DNA of 64,000 nucleotides from Vibrio sp. SCSIO 43136 (GCF_023716565.1 NZ_CP071848.1:1736001-1800000); one strand, 5' to 3'. Shown: positions 36,328 through 47,800, numbered from the stretch's first letter. Notes: generated from the letters alone by a model not told the origin. Program-made: numbers and translations.

Positions 36328-36348
36328 GTGTTGCACACTAAGCAACAC
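36328..36348 (-). promoter_or_regulatory. thrS leader hairpin that mimics the tRNA-Thr anticodon arm
   Basis: On the minus strand GTGTTGC-TTAGTGT-GCAACAC: a perfect 7-bp stem and a 7-base loop. Numbered like an anticodon loop, it has U33 and an anticodon-like A34-G35-U36. G35 and U36 are the identity bases of threonine tRNAs. It ends 18 bases before the thrS start. In E. coli, ThrRS represses its own mRNA by binding such a hairpin beside the ribosome site, so the same control is expected here. Confidence 0.75.
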
Positions 36349-36561
36349 GTGTTTATTTAATGTCAGTTGAGAAATACGACGATAGCCTATTGGTAATACG
36401 GATACCGGACCATCATCGAACGCACAATACTACTTACCTAATTGACTAAAAGCAAAAGAAGATTGCATGACAAAGTGCGTTCTTTTTTTCATTGAGCTAA
36501 TTCCTATAATCGATGAACGTACAATAGGAGTTTTGCATTTTTATCAATATCACGGCACTAT

Positions 36562-36574
36562 TTGTCTATACCAA
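36562..36574 (+). promoter_or_regulatory. Candidate HutC operator before hutC
   Basis: TTGTCTATACCAA, an imperfect palindrome 16 bases before the hutC start. TTGTCTAT occurs again at 37362 before hutI. Probably an autoregulatory HutC site; inferred from repetition and position. Confidence 0.5.
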
Positions 36575-36590
36575 ACAAGGAAGTACCACT

Positions 36591-37298
36591 TTGAAATCTC
36601 CAAGATACGTTCAGATTCGCGATTACATCGACCAGAAAATTCAATCTGGCCAATGGCCTGCGGGTACTCAAATCACCACAGAACTTGAGCTCACCAAGCA
36701 ATTTGATGTCAGCCGAATGACAGTAAATAAGGCCATCAGAGATTTGGTCAATGCAGGAAAGCTAGAACGTACTCCAAGAAGAGGCACCTTTGTTTGCCAA
36801 CCTCAGCATAAAGCAGAATCTCCACTGCTTAGAACCACCAACATCGCTTTTGAAGTCACTTCTCGCCAGCAAAAGTATCACGCTCAAATCCTAAAAGTTG
36901 CCGAAACCAAAGCCGACGAAACCATCGCAACGAAACTTGGCGTGATGATCGGCAGTCAGGTGTTTGTTTCTCAGATCGTGCACTTTGCTGATGGCGTACC
37001 TATCCAACTAGAGAAGCGTTGGATTAACGCCCAACTGGCTCCAAACTACCTAGAGCAAGACTTCACTGCCATTACTCCTCACCAGTATCTTTCTGATAAT
37101 TGTCCACTCACCGCTCTTGAGCACACAGTAGAAGCTTTGATTGCTAAATCAGATATTCGACACCACTTACAAATCGATGACTCTGAACCATGTTTGCTGC
37201 TCAACCGCCGCACATGGAGCGGCAGTGATTTGGTCAGTTTTGCCAAGCTATACCATCCTGCGAGTCGCTATAAATTGACATCAAAAGTCGATCTTTGA
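36591..37298 (+). CDS. hutC: Histidine utilisation repressor HutC (GntR family)
   Basis: 235 residues from a TTG start at 36591, with AAGGAAG upstream. N-terminal winged helix-turn-helix of the GntR type (ELELTKQFDVSRMTVNKAIR, about residues 27-46, then RTPRRGTFV) and a C-terminal UTRA effector domain (about 75-230) that in this family binds urocanate. It should repress the hut genes until urocanate accumulates. It lies directly upstream of and parallel to hutI-hutG-hutU-hutH. Confidence 0.93.
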   Translation: MKSPRYVQIRDYIDQKIQSGQWPAGTQITTELELTKQFDVSRMTVNKAIRDLVNAGKLERTPRRGTFVCQPQHKAESPLLRTTNIAFEVTSRQQKYHAQILKVAETKADETIATKLGVMIGSQVFVSQIVHFADGVPIQLEKRWINAQLAPNYLEQDFTAITPHQYLSDNCPLTALEHTVEALIAKSDIRHHLQIDDSEPCLLLNRRTWSGSDLVSFAKLYHPASRYKLTSKVDL

Positions 37299-37361
37299 TC
37301 CCCGACTTCTTGTCTTAAAGATCACAATTTTGTAACACTCACCTTGATCCTTTGGCTGTAT

Positions 37362-37385
37362 TTGTCTATTTATTTGTATATACAT
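37362..37385 (+). promoter_or_regulatory. Candidate HutC operator(s) before the hutIGUH operon
   Basis: TTGTCTATTT, then ten base pairs of perfect palindrome TGTATATACA at 37375-37384, 20 bases before the hutI start. The similarity to the site before hutC and the location in the promoter region support HutC binding. Confidence 0.6.
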
Positions 37386-37403
37386 TTAAACAAAGGCACT
37401 ACC

Positions 37404-38586
37404 ATGTCACTGACACTCATTCACGCAAACCTCGTAACCATGGCCGATGACGACTGCGGTTACCAAGTGCAGCAAGACCAAGCGATTGAAATCGAAAACG
37501 GAAAGATCTCTCGTGTCTTGCCCATGTCTCAGTGGCAAATACAAACAGCGCAAGTACAAAACACACTCAGCACCGAGATCTACAACTGCCAAAATAAGCT
37601 AGTCACCCCTGGCTTTATTGACAGCCATACCCACCTGATTTACGCAGGATGCCGCGCAAACGAATTTGAGCAGCGCTTGAATGGAATGAGTTACGAACAA
37701 ATCACCCGCCAAGGCGGTGGGATCTTGTCGACGGTTGAAGCGACTCGTGGTGCCTGCACCAATACGCTGATTGAACTCGCCCTTCCCCGCCTAGATGGCC
37801 TAATCCAATCGGGGGTGACTAGCATAGAGATTAAGTCGGGTTATGGGTTAAGTGCACAGTCGGAAATAAAGATGCTGCGTGCCGCTAAAGCATTGCAGGC
37901 TCATCGAAAAATCAATGTATCAACCACCTTGCTCGCAGCGCACATAGTGCCACCAGAATATCGCCACGGCCGAGCAACAGCTTGCCAATAGTGTTGACGT
38001 ATTTTGTGAGAAAATTGCCTTTTCAGTTGAGCAAACCGAGCGCATCTTTCAAGCCGCACAGGCCCATCATCTCGAGATAAAAATTCACGCTGAGCAGCTT
38101 TCGTTGCTGGGCGGTACCCAGTTAGCGTGCAAGTACAATGCGCTTTCTGCCGACCACATAGAGTACTTAGATAAGTCAGGGGTTGAAGCGATGGCCCGCA
38201 GTGGCACCGTTGCTACCCTGCTCCCTGGCGCATTCTACTTCCTAAAAGAGCGTCAGCTTCCTCCTATCGAGCTGCTTAGACAGCACAATGTCCCAATGGC
38301 GGTTGCGAGTGACCACAATCCGGGCACCTCCCCATTTACCGATCTTCGAATGATGATGAATATGGCCTGCACTCTGTTTGGTTTAACGCCCCAAGAAGCC
38401 CTAAAAGGGGTGACTGCCAATGCCGCAGTTGCGATTGGGAATCCAGATACTGGCCGTATCCAAGTCGGGCTTGATGCTGATCTTGCGATTTGGAATGCCA
38501 ACACTCCTGCCGAGTTGAGTTATCAAATCGGCCAGCCACAACTTGAAGCTCGTTTAGTTCAAGGAGAGATTTGTCATGCAAGATAA
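37404..38586 (+). pseudogene. hutI: Imidazolonepropionase HutI, disrupted by a frameshifting deletion
   Basis: The intact N-terminal part (from ATG 37404, MSLTLIHANLVTMADDD) includes the metal-site motif FIDSHTHLIYAG and runs to [11 protein letters not shown], where it meets a stop at 37989. The family sequence resumes in the +1 frame as [17 protein letters not shown] and continues to 38586 with [21 protein letters not shown] and [12 protein letters not shown]. Between PPEY and VDVFCE there are 31 nt, while the family has about 27 codons, so about 50 nt are missing. The enzyme that opens imidazolone propionate in histidine breakdown is therefore probably lost. The stop overlaps the hutG start. 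Confidence 0.9.
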
Positions 38587-39565
38587 TCGACTAGAGCAAG
38601 ACTTTCATTGGCAAGGAAGAAATGATCTCGAAGATGCAGAGATGGGCATACGAGTGCACCATAAAGTCGGTACAGCACCAAGAGAGAGTGACACCGTCAC
38701 TATTGTTGGGTTTGGAACCGACGCTGGTGTCGCAAGAAACAAGGGACGTATTGGAGCCAAGGAAGCTCCCAACAAAATCCGTAAAGCTCTTGCCGACATG
38801 GCTTGGCATGAGAGTTCTTCCATTTGCGACCTAGGAACCATTTATTGCCATGACGATGAGTTAGAAATTGCGCAGCAGCAAGTGGCAAACTCGCTGTCAC
38901 AGGCGTTATCAAACACTCCTGTCATATTACTCGGAGGTGGTCATGAGATTGCTTGGGCCTCTTACCAAGGGTTGGCGCAACACCTCTCTAAAAACAATCA
39001 TACACCTAAGATTGGCATCATTAACTTTGATGCGCATTTTGATCTTCGTTGTTTCGAAGATGAACATCTCCCAATAAAGCCAAGCTCAGGGACCCCTTTT
39101 CTTCAGATCCAGCATGATTGCGACAAGCGAGGTTGGCCATTTAAATACGCCTGCTTAGGGGTAAGTCGCGCCAGCAACACTCGCGCTTTGTTCCAACGTG
39201 CCCATGAGCTAGACGTTTGGTATCTCGAAGACTCACAAATGATGGACAACGAGCCCAAACAAGCCCTTAACCAACTTCAAAGCTTTATCGATGGTTGTGA
39301 CTATCTCTATCTCACCATTGACCTCGATGTCTTTCCTGCATCGACTGCACCGGGGGTCAGTGCGCCCGCAGCGTTTGGCGTCAGTCTCGAACGCCTACTC
39401 CCTTATTTCAAAACCATTTTAGCCAATGCGAACAAACTCAAAATCGCCGATATCGCCGAATATAACCCAATGTTTGATCAAGACAGTCACACCGCCAAAC
39501 TCGCCGCACGCCTGTGCTGGGAGATAGCAAGAGCGATGACAGCATCAAACCCAAACAACAGATAA
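38576..39565 (+). CDS. hutG: Formimidoylglutamase HutG
   Basis: 329 residues; AAGGAGAG precedes ATG 38576, which overlaps the end of hutI by 11 bases. Ureohydrolase (arginase) fold with the manganese ligands visible: His123 in LGGGHE, Asp152/His154/Asp156 in NFDAHFD, and Asp249/Asp251 in TIDLDVFPA. It hydrolyses N-formimidoyl-L-glutamate to glutamate and formamide, the last step of the Hut pathway in Vibrio. The reading frame is intact although the gene for the preceding step is broken. Confidence 0.95.
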   Translation: MQDNRLEQDFHWQGRNDLEDAEMGIRVHHKVGTAPRESDTVTIVGFGTDAGVARNKGRIGAKEAPNKIRKALADMAWHESSSICDLGTIYCHDDELEIAQQQVANSLSQALSNTPVILLGGGHEIAWASYQGLAQHLSKNNHTPKIGIINFDAHFDLRCFEDEHLPIKPSSGTPFLQIQHDCDKRGWPFKYACLGVSRASNTRALFQRAHELDVWYLEDSQMMDNEPKQALNQLQSFIDGCDYLYLTIDLDVFPASTAPGVSAPAAFGVSLERLLPYFKTILANANKLKIADIAEYNPMFDQDSHTAKLAARLCWEIARAMTASNPNNR

Positions 39566-39582
39566 AACCACAAGGAGTTCCC

Positions 39583-41271
39583 ATGTCTCACCACCAAGGA
39601 AGTCATTCTCGTTTAGATGAGTCACGTACGATTCGTGCCCCGCATGGCAGCGAGCTGTCTGCAAAATCATGGATGACAGAAGCGCCGCTACGAATGCTAA
39701 TGAATAACTTAGACCCCGACGTTGCCGAGCACCCTCATGCTTTAGTGGTCTATGGTGGCATTGGTCGTGCAGCGAGAAACTGGGAGTGTTATGACAAGAT
39801 TGTTGAAGTACTTAAACGCCTAGAAGACGATCAAACCCTGTTGGTGCAGTCTGGCAAACCTGTTGGCGTGTTTCAAACCCACACCAATGCGCCACGAGTG
39901 TTGATCGCCAACTCTAACATCGTGCCTCACTGGGCGAACTGGGAGCACTTCAACGAGCTGGATAAAAAAGGTCTAGCCATGTACGGGCAGATGACTGCTG
40001 GCAGCTGGATATACATTGGCTCACAAGGCATCGTTCAGGGCACCTACGAAACCTTCGTTGCGGTGGCAAAACAGCACTTTGATGGTGTGGCGAAAGATCG
40101 GTGGATTCTCACTGGTGGCCTTGGCGGTATGGGTGGCGCACAACCATTAGCCGCCACCATGGCAGAGTTCTCCATGCTGGCGGTAGAGTGTGATGAAAGC
40201 CGTATCGATTATCGCCTACGTACGGGCTATGTCGATAAAAAAGCCACCAGCCTGGATGAAGCACTGGCGATGATTCAATCCTCAACCACCCCAATCTCTG
40301 TCGGGCTACTCGGCAACGCTGCTGATGTGTTTAGCGAATTGGTTGAACGAAACATCACCCCAGATGTGGTCACGGACCAAACCTCCGCCCACGACCCTCT
40401 TAACGGCTACCTCCCACAAGGTTGGAGCATGGAGAAGGCTGCCCAAATGCGCCAACAAGATGAAGCCCACGTGGTGAAAGCCGCCAAGGCATCAATGGCG
40501 GTGCAAGTGAAAGCCATGCTTGACCTTCAAGATAAAGGGGCTGCGACTTTAGATTACGGTAACAACATCCGCCAAATGGCGTTAGAGGAAGGGGTTGAAA
40601 ACGCCTTTGACTTCCCAGGCTTCGTTCCTGCTTATATTCGTCCCCTATTTTGTGAAGGTATTGGACCATTTCGCTGGGCAGCGCTATCCGGTGATCCTGA
40701 GGATATCTACAAGACCGACCAAAAAGTCAAAGAGCTTATCCCAGATAACCCGCACTTACACAACTGGCTCGATATGGCAAAAGAGCGTATTCAATTTCAA
40801 GGGCTGCCAGCACGCATCTGTTGGGTAGGACTCAAAGATCGAATGCGATTAGGATTGGCATTTAATGAGATGGTGAAAAACGGAGAGCTCAAAGCACCAA
40901 TTGTTATCGGCCGAGACCACCTAGACTCTGGCTCGGTTGCCAGCCCAAATCGTGAAACAGAAGGCATGATCGATGGCTCAGATGCGGTTTCTGATTGGCC
41001 ACTACTGAATGCACTACTCAATACTTCCTGCGGGGCAACATGGGTGTCACTCCATCATGGAGGTGGTGTTGGCATGGGATTCTCGCAACACTCTGGCATG
41101 GTGATTTGTTGTGACGGCAGTGAGGATGCACACCAACGCATCGCTCGGGTATTAAGAAATGACCCAGCAACTGGCGTCATGCGCCATGCGGATGCGGGCT
41201 ATGACATTGCCATCAACTGCGCCAAAGAGCAGCAACTAGACCTGCCAATGATCACTTCGAGCAAAGTATGA
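39583..41271 (+). CDS. hutU: Urocanate hydratase HutU
   Basis: 562 residues from ATG 39583 ([15 protein letters not shown]), with AAGGAG upstream; a longer frame back to 39514 overlaps hutG and is less likely. Strongly conserved throughout, for example [20 protein letters not shown] and the Gly-rich [13 protein letters not shown] of the NAD site. The conserved Cys lies in [11 protein letters not shown] near the end. It uses NAD+ as electrophile to convert urocanate to imidazolone propionate. Translationally close to hutH. Confidence 0.96.
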   Translation: MSHHQGSHSRLDESRTIRAPHGSELSAKSWMTEAPLRMLMNNLDPDVAEHPHALVVYGGIGRAARNWECYDKIVEVLKRLEDDQTLLVQSGKPVGVFQTHTNAPRVLIANSNIVPHWANWEHFNELDKKGLAMYGQMTAGSWIYIGSQGIVQGTYETFVAVAKQHFDGVAKDRWILTGGLGGMGGAQPLAATMAEFSMLAVECDESRIDYRLRTGYVDKKATSLDEALAMIQSSTTPISVGLLGNAADVFSELVERNITPDVVTDQTSAHDPLNGYLPQGWSMEKAAQMRQQDEAHVVKAAKASMAVQVKAMLDLQDKGAATLDYGNNIRQMALEEGVENAFDFPGFVPAYIRPLFCEGIGPFRWAALSGDPEDIYKTDQKVKELIPDNPHLHNWLDMAKERIQFQGLPARICWVGLKDRMRLGLAFNEMVKNGELKAPIVIGRDHLDSGSVASPNRETEGMIDGSDAVSDWPLLNALLNTSCGATWVSLHHGGGVGMGFSQHSGMVICCDGSEDAHQRIARVLRNDPATGVMRHADAGYDIAINCAKEQQLDLPMITSSKV

Positions 41272-41285
41272 AGGAAGTATCAGAC

Positions 41286-42818
41286 ATGCTAAATCTTAAA
41301 TTACAGCCGGGACAACTTACGCTCAGTCAGCTACGTCAAATCAGCCGAACCCCTGTGAATTTGTCACTCGATGAAAGTGCACACGATGCAATAAACCTCA
41401 GCACACAAGCGGTTGAGCGAGTGATCAAAGAAGACCGAACCGTTTACGGCATCAATACAGGTTTTGGTCTACTCGCCAACACTCGTATTGCCCCTGAAGA
41501 TCTCGAAGTTCTGCAAAAAAGCATTGTGCTTTCGCATGCCGCAGGCATTGGCACTTTTATGGCGGATGAAACCGTTCGTCTCATGATGGTGTTGAAAATC
41601 AACTCGCTTGCCCGTGGCTACTCAGGGATCCGCTTGGAAGTGATTCAGGCACTGATTGAGCTTGTAAATAGCCAAGTCTACCCTTGCGTACCAGAAAAAG
41701 GCTCCGTGGGCGCATCAGGTGACCTTGCACCACTGGCGCACATGAGCACAGTATTACTGGGTGAAGGCCAAGCGAGACACAATGGCAAAGTGATCTCTGG
41801 TCAAGAGGCGCTGCAGATTGCCGGGCTTCAGTCAATCACCCTTGCGCCTAAAGAAGGGCTAGCGCTGCTTAACGGCACACAGGCCTCTACTGCATTTGCG
41901 CTAGAAGGGTTATTTAACGCAGAAGACCTATACTCATCAGCAACAGTTTGCGGCGCTATCTCCGTAGAGGCAGCGCTTGGTAGTCGACGTCCATTTGACG
42001 AGCGAATTCACCAAGTGCGAGGTCACCAAACTCAAATCGATGCCGCCCTTGCCTACAGGCATATGCTCGATGACAGCAGTGAAATCGGAAATTCGCATGC
42101 AGGCTGCGAAAAAGTCCAAGATCCATACTCACTTCGTTGCCAACCTCAAGTCATGGGTGCTTGTTTGGAACAGATCCGCAATGCTGCCAAAACACTACTG
42201 GTTGAAGCGAACTCGGTGTCTGATAACCCATTAGTCTTTGCTGAACAAGACGATATTATCTCGGGTGGTAACTTTCACGCAGAACCCGTTGCCATGGCCG
42301 CCGATACCCTAGCACTGGCAATTGCAGAAATTGGCAGTCTGTCCGAGCGACGTATGGCGTTACTTATCGACAGCGCATTGAGCAAACTGCCACCATTTTT
42401 GGTTGACAACGGAGGGGTAAACTCTGGCTTTATGATTGCTCAAGTCACCTCAGCGGCGCTGGCAAGTGAGAACAAAACGCTCGCCCATCCAGCGTCTATC
42501 GATAGCTTGCCAACCTCTGCCAACCAAGAAGACCACGTTTCTATGGCGACATTTGCTGGCCGGAGATTAAGAGACATGGCAGAAAATACCCGTGGGATCT
42601 TAGCTGTAGAATATTTAGCTGGGGTACAAGGGCTAGATTTCCGAGCGCCGAATAAATCGTCAATACGGGTAGAAATTGCCAAACAATTACTACGAGAAGA
42701 AGTGCCGTTTTATGATAAAGACCGCTACTTTGCCCCAGATATCGAAAAAGCCAATAATGTGCTTAAACAGGCGAAACACAATTCATTGATGCCTAATGAA
42801 TTATTGCCAAGTATTTAA
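41286..42818 (+). CDS. hutH: Histidine ammonia-lyase HutH
   Basis: 510 residues from ATG 41286 ([15 protein letters not shown]); GAAGGAAG at 41270 serves this start. An in-frame ATG at 41268 overlaps the hutU stop but lacks a ribosome site. The Ala-Ser-Gly triad that cyclises to the MIO prosthetic group is at 143-145 ([12 protein letters not shown]), with the active-site Tyr in VYGINTGFG. It deaminates histidine to urocanate, the first Hut step. Last gene of the operon, followed by a strong terminator. Confidence 0.96.
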   Translation: MLNLKLQPGQLTLSQLRQISRTPVNLSLDESAHDAINLSTQAVERVIKEDRTVYGINTGFGLLANTRIAPEDLEVLQKSIVLSHAAGIGTFMADETVRLMMVLKINSLARGYSGIRLEVIQALIELVNSQVYPCVPEKGSVGASGDLAPLAHMSTVLLGEGQARHNGKVISGQEALQIAGLQSITLAPKEGLALLNGTQASTAFALEGLFNAEDLYSSATVCGAISVEAALGSRRPFDERIHQVRGHQTQIDAALAYRHMLDDSSEIGNSHAGCEKVQDPYSLRCQPQVMGACLEQIRNAAKTLLVEANSVSDNPLVFAEQDDIISGGNFHAEPVAMAADTLALAIAEIGSLSERRMALLIDSALSKLPPFLVDNGGVNSGFMIAQVTSAALASENKTLAHPASIDSLPTSANQEDHVSMATFAGRRLRDMAENTRGILAVEYLAGVQGLDFRAPNKSSIRVEIAKQLLREEVPFYDKDRYFAPDIEKANNVLKQAKHNSLMPNELLPSI

Positions 42819-42832
42819 CTTACGATCCAAAC

Positions 42833-42860
42833 AGCCCCGATATTTTGGGGCTTTTTTTTA
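42833..42860 (+). terminator. Rho-independent terminator of the hut operon
   Basis: Stem AGCCCC / GGGGCT with an 8-base loop, followed by a run of eight T. Confidence 0.93.
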
Positions 42861-42978
42861 TATATGTCCCAATAAACGCCTATCCAAAGTGAATATTTAG
42901 CAAAATTCTCAATGGTTAGACCATTAAAACTGAATAGTCGGATATAATCACCGCAGATTTTTAGATGACTCAGTGATT

Positions 42979-43704
42979 ATGTTTCTAACACCTTACTTTA
43001 CAACTCAAAACGACAAGATTCAGTTCTCTCGCCAACAGGCTAGCCACTTTGCTAAAAAAGTTGCTGGTGACTACAACCCAATCCACGATGAAGATAACAA
43101 GCGCTTCTGTGTACCGGGTGACCTACTGTTCGCAGTGCTGCTTCACCAAGAAGGCGTTAGCCAGAAGATGCGTTTTGACTTCTCAGGTATGGTGACAGAC
43201 GGTGTTGAGCTGTCGTTTGAAGAAAAACATGGCACTGAAAGCGCACTTATCGACCAAGCAGGCAAAGAATACCTGCACATGCATCACGAAGGCGCAGTTA
43301 ATAAAGACCCTGAGTTCATCGAGCACATGGTGAAATCTTACGTTCAGTTCTCTGGCATGAACTTCCCGCACATCATGGTGCCACTGATGGAAGAGAAGCA
43401 GATGATGATCAACTGCCAACGCCCATTGGTGATCTACGAGAGCATGGAAGTTGAATTTGATACGCTAGAGCTGAAAAAGCCAGAAGTTAAATTCGCAGGT
43501 GCAACGTTTGAAATTGAAGGTAAGCGCGGCCTAGTGACCATGAACTTCGACTTCATCGACAATGGCATTGTTGTCGGCAAAGGAAGCAAGCGAATGGTTG
43601 CCTCTGGTCTGAAACCTTACGAGAAATCTGCTGTTGACGATCTGGTTGAGCGTTTCAACTCACGTAAAGATGCTTTCCTCGCAGAGCACGCAGTTGCAGC
43701 ATAA
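42979..43704 (+). CDS. DUF3581 family protein
   Basis: 241 residues from ATG 42979 (MFLTPYFTTQNDK); a GTG two codons earlier is less likely because family members start MFL. The N-terminal GDYNPIHDEDNKRF resembles the hydratase motif of MaoC-type hot-dog proteins (D-x-N-P-I-H), so a hot-dog-like fold is plausible, but no function is known to me. Widely conserved in vibrios and relatives. Single gene between two terminators. Confidence 0.85.
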   Translation: MFLTPYFTTQNDKIQFSRQQASHFAKKVAGDYNPIHDEDNKRFCVPGDLLFAVLLHQEGVSQKMRFDFSGMVTDGVELSFEEKHGTESALIDQAGKEYLHMHHEGAVNKDPEFIEHMVKSYVQFSGMNFPHIMVPLMEEKQMMINCQRPLVIYESMEVEFDTLELKKPEVKFAGATFEIEGKRGLVTMNFDFIDNGIVVGKGSKRMVASGLKPYEKSAVDDLVERFNSRKDAFLAEHAVAA

Positions 43705-43722
43705 AGCAAGAATGACTAAACG

Positions 43723-43749
43723 GCCTCAACCCTGTGTTGGGGCTTTTTT
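43723..43749. terminator. Terminator between the DUF3581 gene and the ICMT-like gene
   Basis: GCCTCAAC / GTTGGGGC stem followed by TTTTTT on the + strand. The opposing gene ends nearby at 43759, so it may serve both. Confidence 0.85.
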
Positions 43750-43758
43750 ATATCCAAT

Positions 43759-44205
43759 CTATACCCACCTTCTCACCGACTCACAATAAGTGCGGTACTC
43801 ATCACCATACAGCTTCTCTAACGCACGCTCTTCCGCTCGGATCTGATAGCGATTCATATACCAAACAAATCCCGCAATGATCACCACGCCATAAAAATTC
43901 ACGTAGTAGATACTGGTTGCGACCTGTCCCAATACGAGTGCCAAATACATCGGGTTTCTGGTGCGGGCAAATACCCCAGTACGAACCACAGTGGCTGCTT
44001 GCTCTGGACGGTGAGGGTTGACTGTCGTTTGATGACGGCGGAACTCACGTACACCGGAAAAGCCTAACCATGCGGCAACAAACCAGATCACAAGGGAAAC
44101 AAGTGTCGATAGAAAGCTTGGTGGCACCGATGCGCTCCACCAAATCAGCAGCAGCGCAACGATAAATAGAATGACCGGAGGAACTTTTAGTTCAAGAAAC
44201 GACAA
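43759..44205 (-). CDS. ICMT-like membrane methyltransferase family protein
   Basis: 148 residues. Two N-terminal membrane helices (about 8-25 and 30-48, VILFIVALLLIWW and LVSLVIWFVAAWLGF), a further hydrophobic pair (about 88-112), and the conserved cytosolic end of isoprenylcysteine carboxyl methyltransferase-like and phospholipid methyltransferase proteins: TRNPMYLALVL, then EERALEKLYGDEYRTYCESV. It probably uses S-adenosylmethionine on a membrane substrate; the substrate is unknown. It overlaps the upstream acetyltransferase by 19 bases, so the two are co-transcribed. Confidence 0.85.
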   Translation of the reverse strand: MSFLELKVPPVILFIVALLLIWWSASVPPSFLSTLVSLVIWFVAAWLGFSGVREFRRHQTTVNPHRPEQAATVVRTGVFARTRNPMYLALVLGQVATSIYYVNFYGVVIIAGFVWYMNRYQIRAEERALEKLYGDEYRTYCESVRRWV

Positions 44206-44741
44206 GCGGTATTAAACCCTTGGATATCGAGTTGATACTCATAGCAATCAAGCATCGCACCTGAAAGTTTCTCAGAGACACCCACTTTGCCAATCATGGT
44301 GAAATTGTTATTGAGTAGTACTCGTTGAGAGGCAACGTTTTGTACCGCAGCATAAGCCTTCAAACGCTTAAGCCCGGGGAATGTACGAGCATAATTGATC
44401 AACTGACTGGTCGCACGTGTAGCAAGTCCCTGACCAGCCGCTTTTTCGCTCACTCGGTAGCCAACCCAAGCTTCGCCTTCAGTCAAATCAATACGATGCA
44501 GATTGGCGCGGCCTAAAATCTCGCCACGACCATTTTTGATCAAGGTAGGAAGCATGGTTAATTCATGATACTGGTGCAAACACTGTCGGATATGGTTGCT
44601 AATGCCCGTCATGCAGTAAAAACCCTCAGGTCGCTGCTCGACAAACTCTTCGAACCAAAGACGATTACGCTGCTCAAAGCGCAGCAGTGCCTCACCGTCA
44701 CTGTGACACAGCACAGGGAACTTATATAAATTATCTTGCAT
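44187..44741 (-). CDS. GNAT-family acetyltransferase (RimJ/RimL-like)
   Basis: 184 residues. The GNAT core is clear: GRANLHRIDLTEGEAWVGYR, the acetyl-CoA loop EKAAGQGLATRATSQL (about 113-128) and the motif QNVASQRVLLNNNF. This resembles ribosomal-protein N-terminal acetyltransferases, but many members of this group act on other amines. It overlaps the next gene on the same strand. Confidence 0.9.
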   Translation of the reverse strand: MQDNLYKFPVLCHSDGEALLRFEQRNRLWFEEFVEQRPEGFYCMTGISNHIRQCLHQYHELTMLPTLIKNGRGEILGRANLHRIDLTEGEAWVGYRVSEKAAGQGLATRATSQLINYARTFPGLKRLKAYAAVQNVASQRVLLNNNFTMIGKVGVSEKLSGAMLDCYEYQLDIQGFNTACRFLN

Positions 44742-44851
44742 AAGCCAACATCAAATAAATTCGATTAATTTTTGTGCAGTGATTTTGGATCACACCCAGT
44801 GATCGTTCAATTAATACGCACAAAAAATCGACTATTTATTGATCTGAACCA

Positions 44852-44878
44852 CAAAAAAAGCGCCCGTTATGGGCGCTC
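44852..44878 (-). terminator. Terminator of the ydiJ-like gene
   Basis: AGCGCCC / GGGCGCT stem with a 5-base loop; on the minus strand it runs into TTTTTTT. It starts three bases after the stop. Confidence 0.93.
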
Positions 44879-44881
44879 AAT

Positions 44882-47800
44882 TCATACGTAGCTCAACAAG
44901 GCTTGCAGCGGGTGTTTCAAACTCACCCCTTCAAAGCGTTTCACTTGGCTTCGACAAGAATAGCCTGTGATCACGCAGCGTTGTTTATCCAGCTCAGTCA
45001 AACGAGGTTTCCAACTCAATCCGTAGACATCTTGAGATATCTCTAGCTTGTCCACTTCATGGCCAAACGTGCCTGCCATACCACAACAGCCAACAGCCAT
45101 CGGCTGGAGTTTTGCGCCAAAGTGACTAAAAATGGTAGACCACTCTTTCTCAGCGTTTGGCAGCTTTGTCTTCTCGGTACAGTGAGCAAACAGGTGCCAA
45201 GGCTTATCATCGACAGATTCAGCCGCTTGCCACTGTTCTAAACGTGGTAGCAGCCATTCATGCACAGTCAACACGTCAAAGTTGCCACGTTTTTCTTGCA
45301 AGATCTCTGCGTACTCATCGCGATAACAAAGTACTAGCGCAGGGTCGACACCAACAAGTGGAATGCCAGTATCCGCTAGCATGGCCAAAAACTCTGACGT
45401 GCTCTTTGCGGTATCGGTGAACTGCTTTAGGAAGCCTTTGATGTGCTGGGCTTTACCATTGGGTTTGAATGGCAACAAGATTGGTTGCAGTCCAAGTTTT
45501 TTCACCAAGCTCACCATATCTTCAACCACTTGGGCATCGTAATAGCTGGTGAACGGGTCTTGAACAATCAGTACGTGTTGCGCTTTTTCCTGTTCAGACA
45601 GACTGTTAAGCTTTTTCAGGTCAAACTGAGTGTCAGTACTCACACGCTTTTCAAGCACAGGCACACTCAATAGCGGCGCATCAACATAACCTATGGTTTT
45701 CGCCGTCAACGACTGCACCCAAGACTGCTTGAGCACCCCATTAACTAAGGTCGGCGCTTTCGCCATTAGCGGCAGCATGGTTTCAATGTTTGCTACCAAG
45801 TAATCTTTCGCTGGGCGTTGGTAACGGCTGTAATAAAGGTTCAAAAAGCGCGAACGGAAGCTCGGTACATCCACCTTGATTGGACACTGGCTCGCACACG
45901 CCTTACACGCCAAACAGCCGTTCATCGCTTCATAAACTTCGTGCGAGAAGTCGTATTCATGGCGTTTATTTAGGGTGTTACGCACACGCTCAAGCAAATC
46001 ACGAATTGAAACGCTGCCAGTTAAGGTCTGCTTTTCAAGATCGAGTACATCTGCACCTTGGTCGGTTAACTGACGTAGCCACTCTCTTACTAACCCTGCA
46101 CGCCCTTTCGGTGAATGGCGTCTATCCGCCATCACTTTCATCGAAGGACACATAGGTGAGCTGGTGTCATAGTTAAAACACAAGCCGTTACCATTACACT
46201 CCATGGCTTGCTTAAAGCTATCACGTACTTGCACGTCTATCTGGCGGTCGTAGTAGCCACGTTTGGTATCAGAAACCTTCACCAGCTCTGCGTTGCTCTC
46301 CAGTGGAGTACAAATCTTACCTGGGTTCATCTTGTTGTGCGGATCAAATGCCCCTTTCACGCGGCGAAGCTCAGTAAACAGCTCTTCACCAAAGAATTCT
46401 GGGCCATACTCAGAGCGGAAACCTTTACCATGTTCGCCCCACATCAAACCACCATACTTAGCGACCAGAGCTACCACTTGGTCAGAGATTTGGTGCATCA
46501 AGCTCTCTTGGTGTGGGTCGCACAAATCCAGTGCTGGGCGAACGTGCAAGACCCCCGAGTCCACGTGACCAAACATGCCGTATTGCAGCTCGTAGCTATC
46601 CAATAACTGACGGAATTCAACAATAAAATCCGCCAAATTTTCTGGTGGCACACAGGTATCTTCAGCAAAAGCAATTGGCTTAGCTCGACCTTTAGCAGCG
46701 CCCAACAAACCTACGGCTTTTTTACGCATATTGTAAATTTTGCCGATGCTCGCTAAGTCATCACAGCTTTGATAGCCGATAATCCCCGCTTGGTTTTTTG
46801 CCACCATGGTTTCAAGTTTAGTGATCAGCTGCTGTGCCCGTTCACGCACCAACTCAGGATCGGGCCCTGCAAACTCCACGATGTTAATGCCTTCTAGCTC
46901 TTTGTCTGGCACATCGGTAATCAGATCAGAGACGGTATGCCAAACAATATCCTGCTTGGCAAGGTTAAGTACCTTTGAGTCTACAGTTTCAACCGACAGT
47001 GCATTCGCCTCAACCATGAACGGTGCGTTGCGAAGCGCTGCGTCAAACGAGTCATACTTAACCGTCACCAAAATACGCTTCTTAGGGATTGGGGTCAGGT
47101 TAAGCTTTGCTTCGGTAATAAATGCAAGCGAGCCTTCAGCACCACAAAGCACGCGGGTCAGATTAAACTGCTGCTGTTCATCCAGCGCATTTTTTAGATC
47201 GTAGCCAGTTAAGAAGCGGTTGAGCGGTGGGAACTTGTCTAAAATTTTCTGGCGGTTATCGCGAACAACTTGCTCGGTCACCTGCCATGCGGTATGCGCT
47301 TGCTCTCCCTCTTCTGGCTCACCATGAGACATATCCGACTCCAACACTGAGCCATCGGCGAATACCGCTTGTAGCGATAATACGTGATCCGAGGTTTTTC
47401 CGTATTGAAGCGAGCCTTGGCCCGATGCATCGGTGTTAATCATACCGCCAAGGGTGGCACGGTTACTGGTCGACAGATCTGGAGAAAAGAAAAAGCCATG
47501 ACTGCGCACGGCATCATTGAGCTGATCTTTCACAATACCGGTTTGAACGCGCACCCAACCCTCTTCTGGGTTGATTTCTAGCACCTTGTTCATATGACGG
47601 GAAAGGTCGACCACGATACCTTGAGTCAGTGATTGACCATTGGTTCCCGTGCCCCCACCTCTTGGAGAGAAAGCAACGCGTTCATATTTTTCTTGGTAAG
47701 AGAGTTTGCCGATCAATTGCACATCGGCGGTGTCTTTAGGCAATACCACCGCTTGAGGCAGCTGTTGATATACACTGTTATCAGTAGCCACGGCCAAACG

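Noticed and set aside
46806..47204. 132-codon + strand frame inside the ydiJ-like gene
   Set aside because: Shadow of the conserved FAD domain; no separate promoter or ribosome site.
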